DNA of 64,000 nucleotides from assembly GCF_032854445.1 (NCBI RefSeq), contig NC_088299.1, forward strand, positions 9,043,608-9,107,607, given 5' to 3'. The position numbers and the translations under genes are program-made. The first letter of the stretch is position 1. Every line of letters starts with the position of its first letter. A model generated the notes under the pieces. It ran no database searches. It was not told where the DNA came from and saw only the letters and a program-made list of their open reading frames with translations. Source of the DNA: Liolophura sinensis (taxonomy: Eukaryota > Mollusca > Polyplacophora > Chitonida > Chitonidae). Below are positions 1 to 12,375 of the stretch, in pieces.

Positions 1-552
1 AGCTAGCGTTGGACTCAACAACTGACTGAGGTTTGTAGTGTTAAATAATTGTGAGAACAATTACAGATTACAGAGGCAGATTACAAACATCTTGGCCAGG
101 TTTCACGAAACTGCTTAAGTTGTAGCGAGTACAGGCCACAATAATCTTGAACACAAATGTACGTAAAATAAAGATGGTTTGATATAAACTGAAAGGAAAC
201 AGTATCACAGGTTCCGTTTAAAGTTTAGTGTTCATTGTCCTGGAGGTCAAATTCAAAGCACATGGCGGCAAGCGGAACATGGAGTTCAATGCCCTTCTTA
301 ATTCTTAAGTTCTTTTTACATTTCATGCCTTGAATAATTACTATACACGCCCAGGAGTAATTAATAACCTGATGACACAGTATTTCTATGAAGTTCCAGT
401 TCTTTTCTTACTTTCCTCTCTGACCAGCCGGAAACTCCAGTCTGACACTGAACTCAGTCCCCAAAATCCTCTCCTGCACCGAGTAAATTAAAATACTGCA
501 CCTGGAGGTAAATGTGGACATGGATTTTCCTGTAAATTTAGGTTTAGCCCAT
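1..552. other. Non-coding stretch, start of duplicated block
   Basis: I see no gene or known repeat. It is matched by 45317-45854 with scattered substitutions and small indels. Short reading frames are not preserved between the two copies. Confidence 0.6.
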
Positions 553-690
553 GCTGCAACCACTGAAGTGTCATACGACAGTCCCCTCAGTCACATTATG
601 CCGACCGGGCCAAGCAGTCTTGTTTCCTTGATCTAGCCTCTCAGTGCTGAGAGCCAAGAGAGGCAGCAACAAAGAACTTTGTGAAATTCG
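553..690 (+). repeat. Dispersed repeat family R1, fragment
   Basis: This resembles 10850-11120 in the same block: a clause ending in tgaagt.tcat, then gaccgggccaa.cagtc.tgtttcctt, then a section ending in gccaag.gaggcagcaacaa. In copy B the same piece (52318-52470) continues further left to about 52277, so copy A seems to have lost the start of the repeat. I recall this family as common in mollusc genomes but cannot name it. Confidence 0.5.
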
Positions 691-1057
691 ACAACTAATT
701 TATAAGTGACTGAATGGGGATCTGCTCAAGACGGTTTAAACTTGTGAACTTATTTTGCAGAAATGATATCTTATACCCAAGAATATGCCGGAACATTCGA
801 TTCGGACGCGTTGAAAGATAAATATATATATATATAGGTCGTGCCTCAGTAAATAGAGCGCAAGTTTGCATAACAAGTGTCTGGTGTCAATCACTTGTTT
901 GCTTTCATATTCGACATAAAAGGCAGTACCAGTTTATGTGTGTATGTCACACAGACATCACCATAAAGTTGGGCGTGGTCTTCAGCGATGTTGGAAGCTA
1001 TATGTCGAGAATATCTGAGGTTCTCTTCATTATTACATCCGGATTATTTGTAGAGAA

Positions 1058-1602
1058 CCGTTTAAGAGCAGTCCATCCATCCCTATATGTAGTTAGACAA
1101 AGTAGAGGGCATGGAAGGAAGATGGCGAATACATTGCTCACGTCAGCTATATAGAGCTCTATACAATTACATAGTTTTTGCTGTTTGTATCCATTACTGT
1201 CGGACTCATTGACGATTGGTGCAGTACATATACATGTATAACAGAAGATTTTCCAGATCAAATAATATGTTTTTATTTACTGCAGATGACAATATTGCCC
1301 CCAAACTTTGGCTGAGTAAGTTTGCAGCACTGACTGTGCACATTTCAAGAATCCTGTGTAGACCAGAGTTTCCCTACTAGAGGTGGAGGTGGTGTTCAGA
1401 AGTCACTGTGTCAATAATCGTACAGGTACACCAATGTATTATATTCTTTCTCCATTCGGGGCATTTGTGGCCTCCGTGACGGAAGCGGTTAGCGTGGCAG
1501 AACGGCGCTATGACCCAGAAACCTCTCACCAATGTGTTCTCTGTGAGTTCAACTCAACATATTAGCAGAACACGTCCAACATAAAGATTAAGTTGTAAGT
1601 TC
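1058..1602. other. Insertion private to copy A
   Basis: Copy B passes directly from the equivalent of 1057 to 1603 (around 52852), so about 545 bp are extra here. The insert includes a tRNA-like SINE head near 1470. No transposase or terminal repeats were recognised. Confidence 0.7.
1470..1562 (+). repeat. tRNA-derived SINE head (fragment)
   Basis: This matches the tRNA-related head of the SINE at 14140-14404: the segments tatgacccag.aacctctcaccaatg and tgtgagttcaa (B-box-like) occur in the same order. The conserved 3' domain and AAAT tail are absent. It lies inside the copy-A-specific insertion. Confidence 0.6.
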
Positions 1603-4338
1603 ACTGACTTTAACCCATGTTTTGTTTTGGCGGCAAAGACTATGGTTTTATGTGTACTCTAAATTACCTAAAATTTCGCCGACAAAAGTGCATGTTTAGA
1701 GGCAAGCAAATGTCACAAAATATTACTTTTGGTGCTGAAACTTGCAATTTTCAAGTAATAATATTATCGAATGTTCCAAGCAAACCTCAAGGCATCTTTC
1801 TAAACTGAATAGAACTCTCAGAATCAAGAAAAATAGCAGTCAGTCATCGACAAAATTTATAGTCATTTAGGGTATTAGTCAAACATGGCAAGACTCTGGT
1901 ATTTTGAATGTTTTTACCCAGTAATTTGCAATGTACTGTTTACAGACAGATCGTGATAATTCGAGGTTTTTAAAGTGCTGGATAGTACTAATAGCATTCT
2001 TCACTATACAGAGCACAAGTTAATCGCATGGATCGACTCACGTGTTTTTCGTGGATCAGTTTATATGCTCTTCCAACTTCAATATGTAACTAGATGGAAA
2101 TACTGGAGTTTCACTGAATCAAGTATATTCAAACGAAGCAGACTGGCACTTGTGTGTGGTGATTTCAACTCAACAGAAAGTTCTGGGAAAGGATACTTTA
2201 GATCTAGCCCTAGAACAGCCTCTTTCTAGCTCATGGCGGCCTTGGTTTGTACTTGGAATATTGGCACGTGGCAGTACCTTGGTATGACTGATTTATACCA
2301 CAACAAGATGGGCGTCTACGAAAATGGTAATTATTATTTCAGATTTTTAAAATGTACCGGAAGACATTAACTCCACAACTGACTGTAGTATTCCGGTCCA
2401 GTTCTTCCCTAGAGCAAGAAAGCCATGTATTGTAAGGTGCTGGACACCAAGTGGGACTTACCCCTGTTGCTGCTTAAATTTCTCGGGTTATTTTCTTTGT
2501 TGTTGTTTTTTTTATTGTTTTTGATTTTTTTTTTGTTTTTTCTTCTTCTTCTAGAATAATGTTTAGAATTTTCGTAACCGCCCATACCGCTTTGGTGTAA
2601 ATTAGTCCCATCATGCCATGAGATTGGCGCAAGGCAATATCTCAAACATCAAGCAAAGATCAAAACACTTGACTGACTCCAGATAAGCAGACTTTGGCTC
2701 CATTAAGAAATTGTTTCCTCTGACTGATTTGTCAGCCCAGTATAGCTTTATACGGGCGTGAAATAAAGTTTTAGATACTTTTGGATTTGTCGCATCGGTC
2801 ATTATACTCTTCTCGACTAGAAAACTGCTGACTGTTTTAAAAATGGCCTATATTTAGATAACTGTCTTCGATTACATTTATATATATATGTACGTAATTT
2901 TAAGAAATTGTGATGCTAATTTTAGTAATGAAACGGTTCTTTGGGAATGTAAATTTCAATTTTGTTTCACCGGTTGGGACTGCTGGGACTTCGCCTATCA
3001 TATAAGACAGTGTGTTGACAATGAGAGGGTTCCTATACTAAACGATACGGCGGAGGAAATATTCTAGCTCGTATGACTGTAGTCTTATCGCTATAATAAA
3101 AGAAAAATAAGATGCCGGGTAAATTTGGCTCCGAATAACGATTGGAACTCTGTATGTCTCACTACTTCTTTTCTGACTTGATATCAGATGTTAAAAATGC
3201 TGCAGAAGGTGAAATAATCGGAAAAACGCCTAATTATTTTGTGCAAGATAAGATAATTGAAAATCCAAATGGTTGGATGCTGGCTGTATGTGGCATAAAA
3301 ACTGTCAAACCACGGATTCCAACATAATGACAGTCGTTTTCTTCAAATATTTTCAATAAGAAAACTGTGATCGATTCCCTGAATCTGGATATTTTTCTGC
3401 TTACAAACGACTTTTTATCAATGAGCTATGATAATCTTGTGTGGATTTTGGTGTGAAACTTGTTCGCCTCAACAAAAAAAGCTTGTCAGGCTAAATAGTA
3501 TTAATCGAGTAGAATTTTCCTTGATTCTTAAATTTTTTTTAGAACTTATGACAAATCTATGTATCAATCCACATGTATAAACTTTAATATGCCTACATTA
3601 ATGCGCCGTAGGAGATATTTTAATCTGATGTTTTCAATGATATTTTTATCGAGTTCAGACTGGATTGTCCAGCTATCCCAAACTGTTTTATCCACCAAAG
3701 AGCCACATCAATCTTTGAAGCACCAGCATTTTTGATCGCGCTCACACATTTCTTGATAGTGTGCAGTATACAGATATTAACTTATTTAACTCTTTACCAG
3801 TTTCCAAAAAATGCAATGAAAATATTTCAGTTTCAGTGCATTTTAAAGAATGAGCTGAGTTTTACATATACGTTTTAATATGATCTTATTGTATAACATT
3901 GTTTTTGAATAATATAATATTTTTGTTTGGATCTATGGGGTTACTTTATCATGAATGTTATTATATTATTGTATAGCATTATTATTATTTTATTATATAA
4001 TCCAATATAATATTTTATATCATTTTTGTTATTATTTTTCTTACTTGGCTTTTGTTAGGAGTATTTTGCAAACTGCGTTTTATGTACTTTGTCTATTACC
4101 TTATGAATGCTATCAGCTCCCATATTGGCCCATTGTGTCTGCGATGTTCATCGGTATAGAAAAACGCCAGCTTCGTGGAGCATGTAGACAGTCTTCTGTC
4201 ATTTCTGTACATGCCGGCCCAGTGGGTGCGCAACAGTTTGATTGAGATATGAGCGCGTTAAATAGTAATACCGACAAGAAAATATCCAGGCGAACGGAAG
4301 TTGCTTGCAGAGATTAATCTCGGAATGAGTGGATATGT
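1603..4338. other. Intergenic, no recognised gene
   Basis: No reading frame with recognisable domains was found. A T-rich tract lies near 2497-2556 and an AT-rich tract near 3950-4040. A 57-codon frame ending at 3327 is nearly identical in copy B, but so is the DNA around it. Matched by 52853-55608. Confidence 0.5.
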
Positions 4339-4652
4339 TTAACTCATTCACTCCGACGCATGGATCAGGCAGCATGTACAGCGCTCTGTCTCAACCCGAG
4401 GTGCGAGTATATCCGCCCGGCCGATAAACCTCATTTCCCGAGGAGCAGCTAAACCCGGATATGACACCACTTCTTACTGGGTGCATATTTTGCTTTCAAA
4501 TGTTTTGTTCAAGTATAAATCAATCAAAACACACCTGTCTTGATGTCTTAGGCTTGTATTTACTAGTATTTTGGCGGTTTTTATAGGTTTGAATGCCTAA
4601 CCACAACAAAATTAGAACCTATTTTTCGAGTCGCACACACTTGAGTGTCAAC

Positions 4653-4800
4653 ATGTCTTCGTTGGCCGGGCCGAGCGAAGAAGAGGATTGTTTAGGCTTC
4701 ACAACCGATGTCTGCTGACAGGGAATGTGACACTGAATCAGATATAAGTCTATCAGAAAGTGAATCTGATGACGATGACATTGTTTTGTTTTGTGTTTAA
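4653..4800 (+). pseudogene. piggyBac-like transposase N-terminus remnant
   Basis: ATG at 4653 opens a 21-codon frame starting MSSLAGPSEEEDCLGF. An overlapping frame from ATG 4708 encodes a Ser/Asp/Glu-rich peptide containing TESDISLSESESDDDD and stops at 4800. Acidic, casein-kinase-2-like N-termini of this kind open many piggyBac transposases. The two frames look like one coding sequence split by a frameshift. The DDE catalytic domain is absent. The identification rests on this composition plus the TTAA ends around it. Confidence 0.45.
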
Positions 4801-5317
4801 CATTTATTCTGAAAGGAGTGTAGATCGGAACTGAATATCACTGACCAATGATTCTGTCCCGCTGTGTCACGTGATAGAATCTAGGGCAACTACTGACCAA
4901 TGAACGACGAATGCCTTCGGCGAAAAAATGTTTTGGTATTTTTGCGTACCTGAAGTGAAAAAAAAAACGACAGACTATAGTACAGCTCTATTCAACACTT
5001 CAACAAAGCCACGATAGATAACTGGTTTCTCTGTATTACCTCAAAGTTTGATGACACACACTTTTATTCAGAAAAGCGGGGGTTATGTACAGAAATTCGC
5101 GTATCATCACCTCCAAAATTACGATACTTTTCGCTTGTGTGGCATTTTCTGTGAATGTTCAGTTCGATAATCCCATTTTATAGATGTCTTTATGAATGTA
5201 CGTCCACAACTACACTAATGTTTTACAAGATTACGTTGAATAAACATAAGTGACAAAATCCAACCAGCTTTGGAATGCTAAAATAGAAATAGTCACTCGC
5301 CGTCACATTATAAGGTC

Positions 5318-5412
5318 ACACAGAGGCAAGTACGGCCGTTGAGGCTGATCGCTGACGCCTATTCGGGCGGAAGGCAGGCACAGCTACAGCCCACCGCTGT
5401 AATGGCGACTGC
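5318..5412 (+). repeat. Module shared with an inverted copy near 43.8 kb
   Basis: The stretch starting gaggcaagtacggccgttga and running to cagcccaccgctgt recurs on the opposite strand at about 43805-43900 with few changes. It forms the right subterminal part of the piggyBac-like element here, so the 43.8-kb repeat is probably a relative. Confidence 0.65.
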
Positions 5413-5439
5413 ATCGGGTTGTAGGAGTCAATGAGTTCA

Positions 5440-7230
5440 AGTCTCTGCCATGAAATACTGGAACAAGTGGTGGCAAGCAGCTGGGAGACAATTTTGACGA
5501 GTGATTTACTAGCTTCCAGCTTAGCGCCACTCTTTTGGACGCGTACATTTGTCTTTGAAGTGGGTGTGATTATTTTATTACTTTCTCGGGCTGCTCCTCA
5601 TCGCTATACGTCTCTTCGAACTCGTTTCGATACGCAACATTGGTAATGACGGTGTGGATAAACTTTGAGCTCCCAGAATACGCGGTAGACAGAACCGTTC
5701 TGTGAACAGGTCGTTACATTATTCCAGAAGGACAAACAACTTCCCTCATTGTTGAAAATACCAGGACCGAAGAAACAAACTCGTGCAACTCAATAGACAA
5801 TCTTTGCTTCTTTTGTTCATAATACAACAAACGTGCCCCATTCACAGATGTGAATTGGTTATGTTCATGTGTGACATTTTGACCAATGAAAAATCTGTTT
5901 AATGTTGTATTATGTGGAAAATATTATCTGCTGTACATAGGATAGAGGAACACTGCTTTTATTTTAACAACCGGAAGCAATGTTCAACTATGGCAATACT
6001 TCGACGGGTTCTTTAGGTCTTTAAAATGAAATAATCCCTCAAGATTATCTGGTAAATCCACCTTTGTATGTATGTGCTTATGTACACTTGTGTGTACCCA
6101 ATTCACTTGGTGATGTCTCCGTGTGACATACCCACGAAAGGACCGTGTCTTTAACTTCCAGGGTAAGAACCAGTATTTAAACCATTGTTACCGTTGTTAA
6201 ACCAATTACAAAGATTTGAAGCTGAATTAAATCCAGTAAACACAAAAGATTCACTGTCCTGAACGATCTACAACCAAGCGCTAAGCAATTTCCGTCACCT
6301 ACTTGGGCGAACGTTTCATATCTTGTATAATGCACCTGTTCTATAACAATCGAAAGGATTATTTAACCATGGCAATGATTGGACTACAATGTACAAGCCA
6401 TGCCACACACGGGCACCAGCGTCACATATTCCTGCTTTTTTCTATCCAAAGTGAAGTTTGGTTAAATTTACTTGCTTGTGAATCCGCGCCCGTCGGTATA
6501 TGAGCGCCAAAGCATTCTTCACTGATGGTAATCACAACTGCGTGCGGGGTAATGAAGCATTACTCGAGTGTTGGCGGAAAAAATGCATTAAAACCATCTT
6601 CATTAACTATCGACTTTAATTATCATACTTTCAGATTTATGTTCCTTTTGAGACAATACACAGTTTTTTTTAAGATTACAAAAACTATGTATAATAATCC
6701 TTTAAGTAAATCTGCAAGTTTGCCACTTTCTGAATAAGATGGCTATTCATACATTTTTGTTTATCTGTAAAATTGTGAAAAAAATGGTGAAAGTGGTCAG
6801 CTACCGACTTTTGTGATTAAAGATATATGATGTGGCCATATAAAACTACAAGAAAGTCTATCACCTTTCCTCTTGGGGCGTAAAATTGGCTTTAAGCTGC
6901 AGTTGTCGGAAAGCACCGGCTGGTCAGTCTGGATAGTGGATAACTGTGAAAACGACTTTGTTTGGGGTGAGAGTCCGAATTTCCGACCATTAATGGAAAA
7001 TGAGCATAAAACAGAGGGTTTATTAGCAAGTATAAAATATGTCTCAGAAGTGGGAATTTTCGTGCTCATTTTTAGCAAATCATTCTTTATTTTCCGAATA
7101 TTGCTGCGAATTTTTCCATACTTTTTGCCCTTTAACATAGTCATATGAGTGTTGTATATTTTCGTTTAATAAACATTTTTACATTTTCGGTGAGATTTTT
7201 ACAAATGTAGGCGATTTTTCAAAACTGGGC
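5440..7230. other. Intergenic, no recognised gene
   Basis: No domain-bearing frame was found. Overlapping frames of about 90-115 codons on both strands around 6797-7148 are not maintained in copy B (58089-58444), where an indel changes the N-terminal half. Matched by 56710-58520. Confidence 0.5.
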
Positions 7231-7530
7231 AATTATTTAACATATGGGGGGGGGGGTATTTTCGTACTGTAATAAAATTCAATATTGTAATATTTATTAC
7301 AATATTACATTATTTATTTCAGTGGGTAAAAATTATTGTAAACTAATTATTAAACTGGTAATAATCATTTTGTGTAAACAACACCCTGTTTACAGATGAG
7401 TTAACACCTGCACAAGGTAGACATTCCTGTTAAAATTGGTATGAGCTTTGACCCTGATATTGGTATAGACATGAGACGTAGGCCTGGCTCTCCCTGGCTC
7501 AGTGATCTAATTGTTGGTCTTCCATTAGAA
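7231..7530. other. Insertion private to copy A, AT-rich
   Basis: Copy B lacks about 300 bp at this point (near 58523). The insert starts with a G10 run and contains a short AT palindrome around 7284-7312 (attgtaatatttattacaat). No coding potential was seen. It may be a small transposon, but I could not define its ends. Confidence 0.6.
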
Positions 7531-8895
7531 ACTTATGACTAGGGAGGTCTCGTGGTCGAGTCTATTGGCTCATTTGGCGGCGGCCTTATGTCAGAGAATT
7601 TGACAAGAGCCTGGCGAACGACGGCGCATAGGTTCCTCCAGACTACACACAGTTTCCCATATGCAGACGTAAATTACAGGAGACATTATACCAAAAATAT
7701 CCGAGAGATTATCTCTGGCTCCAGGATGATCTAACTGTATTAGGCTTAAGTCAGGCTTTGTTAGAAAAAGTTTAACGTCAGAAAAAGCTTAAAGCTTGAA
7801 AACATTAAGGATTTTTATTTGAATACTACGACTTATCTTAGACGTGATTGTCCATATCTTTGTTTAGGAATAATACGACATGTTAACACTACGTCTGATT
7901 TAAATCCTTAACCAGCTTTGTGAGCCAGGGTCTGTATTTACCGAGCAACTTAAGTCACAAAAAGGGTTTAAAAAGCTTAAATGAGAATAGGAAAGAACTA
8001 AAACTGTGTTTGGTACAATGATCTACAGTAAAGGATCAGTGTACACATTTTACACTCTCCAGAGCAAAAACATTTAGCTTTAGCTGTGAAATTTTTACTT
8101 AAGTCTGAAGACTTTTGTAAAATATAGACCTTGGGGCAAATGTTTTTATCACAAGTTTATTGAATTGGTGAATTTCACAAGCTTAAGCAGGAAGTCCAAA
8201 CAGTTGTGTGGTCACGAACTCCATCTTAACCACATCTCGTGTGGAAGGTAGAGTTTGCCTATACCGGTACTGGATGTCCATAAGACGTGCTTGAAACTGT
8301 CTCTGTATTATTGTATGGATGGCTGAGCAAACATCTTGTATACTTAACTCCACAAATCAATAGAATGCTGTTAGGCTTATGTTCGTAAATTTACATCATT
8401 AACTATAGGTTATCTAGGCATATTGCTGACACTCCCCGTCGTAAGCATTCTCTATAGACCTAACCTAAGGTTCACCTGTCTTCCTTAAACCTATGGGTTT
8501 GCTAACTAATGATTATTTAGCACGTCTCTTTCTTATGGCCTCTCCGTGCTCCTCACCTCCCCAGGGCCTTCGTGGTGAAAAGAAAACTCTGCACACTCGG
8601 TAAACTTGGAGAATAAGGCAAGTATCCCGGTACCTGCTAGCGTCAGCTGAACAGTTTTCCAATTTTAACTAATCTTTGTTTATTTTACTTGTTTCTAAAA
8701 GGGTCTGCTTCCTGTTTGTGTTGATTTTGGGTGTTAGCGTTCCTAATTCTAACAGGGATGATCTCGCCACTGTGTGTGACAGAAATACTGTTAATGTGGC
8801 TTAATTTAACCTTTAATCATTAATCCATTTTTGATTTCATCCATTCATTCATTCATTCATTCGTTCATTCATTCATTCTTCTCTGTCCTAACATA
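7531..8895. other. Intergenic with CTTAAGTC-rich sequence
   Basis: No gene was recognised. The motif cttaagtc or its complement recurs at about 7746, 7949 and 8099, suggesting a degraded dispersed repeat. A (CATT)n microsatellite with one interruption lies at 8839-8879 next to the Tc1 element. Confidence 0.45.
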
Positions 8896-10404
8896 AACTG
8901 ATGACCAAAAGAAACTTTACCAGAAGTTCAAATCAATACATTTTGCCAAAACAAAAACAAGATTACAGAAGTTCAGTATATTGAAAAGACCAATGACCTT
9001 AGACATTGAAAGTCTTGAGTAAGAACGGACAAAGCAGCCCTCAAATCATTTTACAAGTGAACAAACAGAGCTGGGTGGAAAAATAGCCATTCCATCTTGG
9101 TTAACAATGGGCAGAGTATACAAAAAGTTTATTATTTTTAAAAAGGCAGTCAATATCAAAACCAATCTATATTGCGTGTGACCACCCCTTGCTTCAATGC
9201 ATGCAAAAACTCTCCGACGCACAGAAAAAGGCAATCATCTGATGAGATGACGTGGTATTCGCTGCCATTCATCTTAGAGAGCGAACGCCAGTTCTTGTCG
9301 GTTGGCTGCAAGGTTTTGCCGTTGTCTTACTCGACGACCCATGATATCCCAAAGGTGTTCTATGGGGGACATATTTGGGCAACGTGCAGACCACGGCACA
9401 ACGTTGACATCTTTGGCGTCCAGGAAGTTCTGCACAACTCGAGTTCTATGAGGTCTGGCGTTGTCATGCTGGTACAGGACATCACGTGGCTGCTGTTGAA
9501 GGAATGGGAGGACGCCATGACGTAGAATTTCATCCACGTAACGTTGAGCTGTTAGGTTCCCGTAGATGATGACCAGTGGTGTCCGTTCCTCTCCACATAT
9601 CCCACCCCACACCATCACGCTGCCGCCACCAAACGGTACCATCTCCTGGACGCATGATACAGCCGTTCGTTCGCGACGGTAAACTCGCTGTCTGCCATCG
9701 GCTCGGAACAGGCAGAAGCAGCCTTTATCCGTGAAAACAACAAGTCGCCAATCACGTCGCTGTCAACGGCGAAAAATTCGAGCCCATCACAACATCTTGT
9801 CGACGATGTTCGGCTGTCAACAACTGCCCTCTGAATGGTCGATAGGCCCTAATTCCGTGAGCCATAGGTCACATGGACAGGATGTGCCGTCTGATCCGGT
9901 GACCTAAGGCATTGATTGACGACGGCGTCACTTTCAGGAAGCGGTTCCTCAGGTGTAAAGTGTGCAGGTACCTTTCTTCTCTGGGCGTAGTTACCCCAGG
10001 CCTGCCTGTTATTGGCCTGTCCGATGTCTGCCTGTAACGTTGCACCAAGTTTGACACAGTTACACGAGAGCAGCCGAAGGCCCTTGCAATGTGGGCATGG
10101 GTGGCTCCATGTATACCATACCCAGGGTCAATCGAGTCATCACTTTGGTGGGTTTTAGTCAGTGTGCAAGTCCAGCACACTGTGTGTAACGTTTTTATAC
10201 ACTTATTACATGTGCAGTTGCGGCACGTGTTTTTTCAACTTTCTTTGTTGTTTCAAAACAAATTGGTGTGGGCGTATATGACGCTTGTCGCACATGGGAA
10301 TATGCTTCGTACAATGTTTTCCTACAAAAATTTGGTATTAATTTGCTGAAAAGGCTGGTTAAATTTAACTGACGGAGTTGAAAAGTTTCTTTTGGCCGTC
10401 AGTT
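8896..10404 (-). mobile_element. Tc1/mariner element (copy A), inactive
   Basis: The ends are inverted repeats: left aactgatgaccaaaagaaac, right (complement) aactgacggccaaaagaaac. TA dinucleotides flank both sides (8894-8895 and 10405-10406), the target duplication of Tc1/mariner elements. The 1,509-bp length fits the family. It encodes a broken DD34E transposase on the minus strand. The same insertion is present in copy B, so it predates the duplication or haplotype split. Confidence 0.9.
9274..10180 (-). pseudogene. Tc1-type DD34E transposase pseudogene (copy A)
   Basis: The N-terminal part (10180-9869) is a paired-like helix-turn-helix region with AHIARAFGCSRVTVSNLVQR followed by a GRP linker. 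The catalytic part follows: first Asp in VFTDKG (codon at 9727-9729), GGGSVMVWGG, second Asp in HDNARPH and Glu in SPIEHLWD, 34 residues apart. The reading frame is broken by a TGA after the helix-turn-helix region, a second TGA just before the first catalytic Asp and a one-base insertion near 9800. Both TGAs are shared with copy B; the insertion is private. The real start codon is not clear. Confidence 0.88.
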
Positions 10405-10529
10405 TACATGGCTCCCCGTAATTACAGGAATTATCTTCTAACATGCTAAGTTTAAAATGTCACAGGTTTCCAGAAAATAGGAATCCGAAATACCTCCTTG
10501 GCTAAATCATAAAGAACCTGATGCCTTCC

Positions 10530-10587
10530 TGTGTATGCATGTATGTATCTGTGCATGTGTGTATGCGTGTGCGTGCGTGCGTGCGTG

Positions 10588-10659
<72 letters not shown>

Positions 10660-10750
10660 CGTGCTTGCGTTTGTGTGTATGTGTGTGCATGTATGTATGC
10701 ATGTGAGTAGGTATGCGTGTATGCATGTACGTTTGTATGTATGTATGCAT
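10530..10750 (+). repeat. GT/GCGT/GTAT microsatellite
   Basis: An uninterrupted (GT)n run at about 10592-10655 is flanked by imperfect GCGT and GTAT repeats. Long cysteine/valine or threonine/histidine frames across it are artefacts of the repeat. The allele in copy B (61535-61740) differs in length and in the GCGT part. Confidence 0.95.
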
Positions 10751-10829
10751 GCTTAGGGTTTTACGTTGTGGTTTAGATTTTTTCTTCATTGACGGTGTAA
10801 GAATGTTTCAGTCATATGGCGACTATTAA

Positions 10830-11120
10830 CTTTATTAGGTGTGTGCACATGTACTGTGTCGTCTTATGAGTCCATGACGCCAATTGCTGCCGCCCCTGAA
10901 GTATCATGCGGAAGACAATATACATGACACCCCAACCAGTCACAATATTTTGACACCGGGCCAGTCCTGTTTCTTTGATCTGACCTCTCAGTGCAGAGCG
11001 CCAAGCGAGACAGCAACAAGCCTTCGTTTGAGAATCACGTTCACACTTGCACGGATGTTACAACAAAAACCGGCTTTTGCTCATTTGCGTGACACATCAC
11101 TGTGCCGTCGGTCGGTTTGA
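10830..11120 (+). repeat. Dispersed repeat family R1
   Basis: This is a longer copy of the family seen at 553-690. It opens with ggtgtgtgcacatgtactgt, then the clause around tgaagtatcatgcgg, then gacaccgggccagtcctgtt and gccaagcgagacagcaacaa. Matched by 61828-62117 in copy B. No coding content. Confidence 0.55.
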
Positions 11121-11707
11121 CAAATGAGAAAATGCCTGAAACTATTCAAGATAGGTGAACTCTGGCCCATGTTTAAACACACATCGTAAGACAATGTTAC
11201 TCTCTGTCGTAACCTTATATACTTGCTTTACTCTAAGAAAATAATCCTTTAAAGTTGAGATTTAAAAATGTCTGCAGTAGGAGTGGTGCTAGGATGTAGC
11301 CTGTTATTGCAGCATATTATCCTGGTAAATATAACACAGGTATTTATTAATTTAAAAATGAAAACTGTATTAGACAAATATCACCTTGAAAATGACACAG
11401 TATTGCGTTATAGCAACAGAAGACATTATAGCATCACTCGGTCAACATAACGTAGTTAGATTTTGTAATGTAGTTGTGTACCCCGTTCATCCCGTATGCA
11501 TTTCAACTTGTAGAACGTCTTTTCGATTCAGTAATCAGATGTACAGTATTTGATCGGAAGATAAAGAATTTCAGAAATGCGTGTGCATACGAAGATGCTC
11601 TGCAAACGCTCGTGGTGTTCTAGAATCACGAAATGTAATAAAACTAATATAATGTGGGTCGAAATTTCAACCTATAATGTAACATTGTCACATTATGGGT
11701 AGCATGT
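11121..11707. other. Intergenic; imperfect palindrome beside minisatellite
   Basis: A 60-codon frame at 11268-11450 also exists in copy B, but its four amino-acid differences there give no sign of constraint. At about 11672-11698 an imperfect palindrome (ataatgtaacattgtcacattat) leads into the minisatellite. Confidence 0.5.
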
Positions 11708-11871
11708 GATACCCATAGTGCAATCTACTGCATTACACTATTGGTAGTGATACCCATAGTGTAATCTGCTGCATTACACTATTGGTAGTAATACCCATAG
11801 TGTAATCTGCTGCATTACACTGTTGGTAGTGATACCCATAGTGTAATCTAGTGCATTACACTGTTGGTAGT
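11708..11871 (+). repeat. 41-bp minisatellite, 4 units (copy A)
   Basis: Four head-to-tail 41-bp units each begin gatacccatagtg or a one-base variant. Every unit contains the inverted arms agtgtaat and attacact around a 7-base centre, and a second imperfect dyad across actattggtagtgatacccatagt. Two unit types (caatctactg and taatctgctg) are distinguishable. Copy B has ten units at the same locus. Confidence 0.95.
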
Positions 11872-12119
11872 GATTACCCAGTTTATGGCTATTAATATCA
11901 CAAAATGTATTTACTTCTGGCTAATATATTAGTGCGAATAAAATACTGTTTACAAATAGTTTGACAACTCTATGCATTTGGTAGAATTTGCTGTTAAATA
12001 GACATGTGGTTACAAGGAGCTAAAGAGCTTTTTAAAATACATAACTCCATGGAGCACCATTGGAAGGCAAGAGACCTATTTAATCCCGCTTTGTATAAAG
12101 ATCCCTGTTTCGTCGACCA

Positions 12120-12198
12120 AAATACTAACCGCCGTCGTATAAGTGAAATATTCATGAGTACGACAGAAATGAATTTAGGTAAATAAATAAATAAGTAA

Positions 12199-12233
<35 letters not shown>

Positions 12234-12236
12234 AAG
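12120..12236 (+). repeat. SINE 3' domain with (AAAT)n tail
   Basis: The conserved block ccgccgtcgtataagtgaaa followed by tattc.tgagtacg is the 3' domain of the SINE at 14140-14404. It ends in an AAAT microsatellite (about 12178-12233). The tRNA head is not recognisable. Also present in copy B. Confidence 0.75.
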
Positions 12237-12375
12237 ACTAAGACTTGTCAATGTGACTTAGTGATTCTATACAGTCTGACCAGGAAGCCCACCTGGCCTA
12301 CCCAGCTTTAGACCGTCATCACCTTATCTTATTATACTGTTATATACTAGTATATACTTGCCCTAATTATTTATT

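Larger units (their letters stand above)
4339..5439 (+). mobile_element. piggyBac-like non-autonomous element (copy A)
   Basis: The element is flanked by TTAA at 4339-4342 and TTCA at 5436-5439; the second is intact TTAA in copy B. Immediately inside are inverted ends CTCATTCACTCC and, read on the other strand, CTCATTGACTCC (11 of 12 bases). A TTAA target plus short inverted repeats is the signature of piggyBac elements. At 1.1 kb it is too short for a transposase of roughly 600 residues and holds only an acidic N-terminal coding remnant. The mutated right TTCA suggests that copy A can no longer be cut precisely. Confidence 0.7.

Noticed and set aside
3142-3327. 57-61-codon frame almost unchanged in copy B (54394-54594)
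   Set aside because: Surrounding non-coding DNA is equally conserved, the upstream part is altered by an indel, and no domain is recognised; high identity reflects the recent duplication only.
6797-7148. Overlapping frames of 115 and 91 codons on opposite strands
   Set aside because: An indel in copy B replaces the N-terminal half of each; no recognisable domain.
10502-10789. Long His/Thr and Cys/Val open frames on both strands
   Set aside because: They are translations of the (GT)n microsatellite; the same happens at 61511-61817.
11268-11450. 60-codon frame starting MSAVGVVLGCSLLLQHII, present in both copies
   Set aside because: The differences from copy B are all amino-acid changing, with no sign of selection, and no family is recognised.
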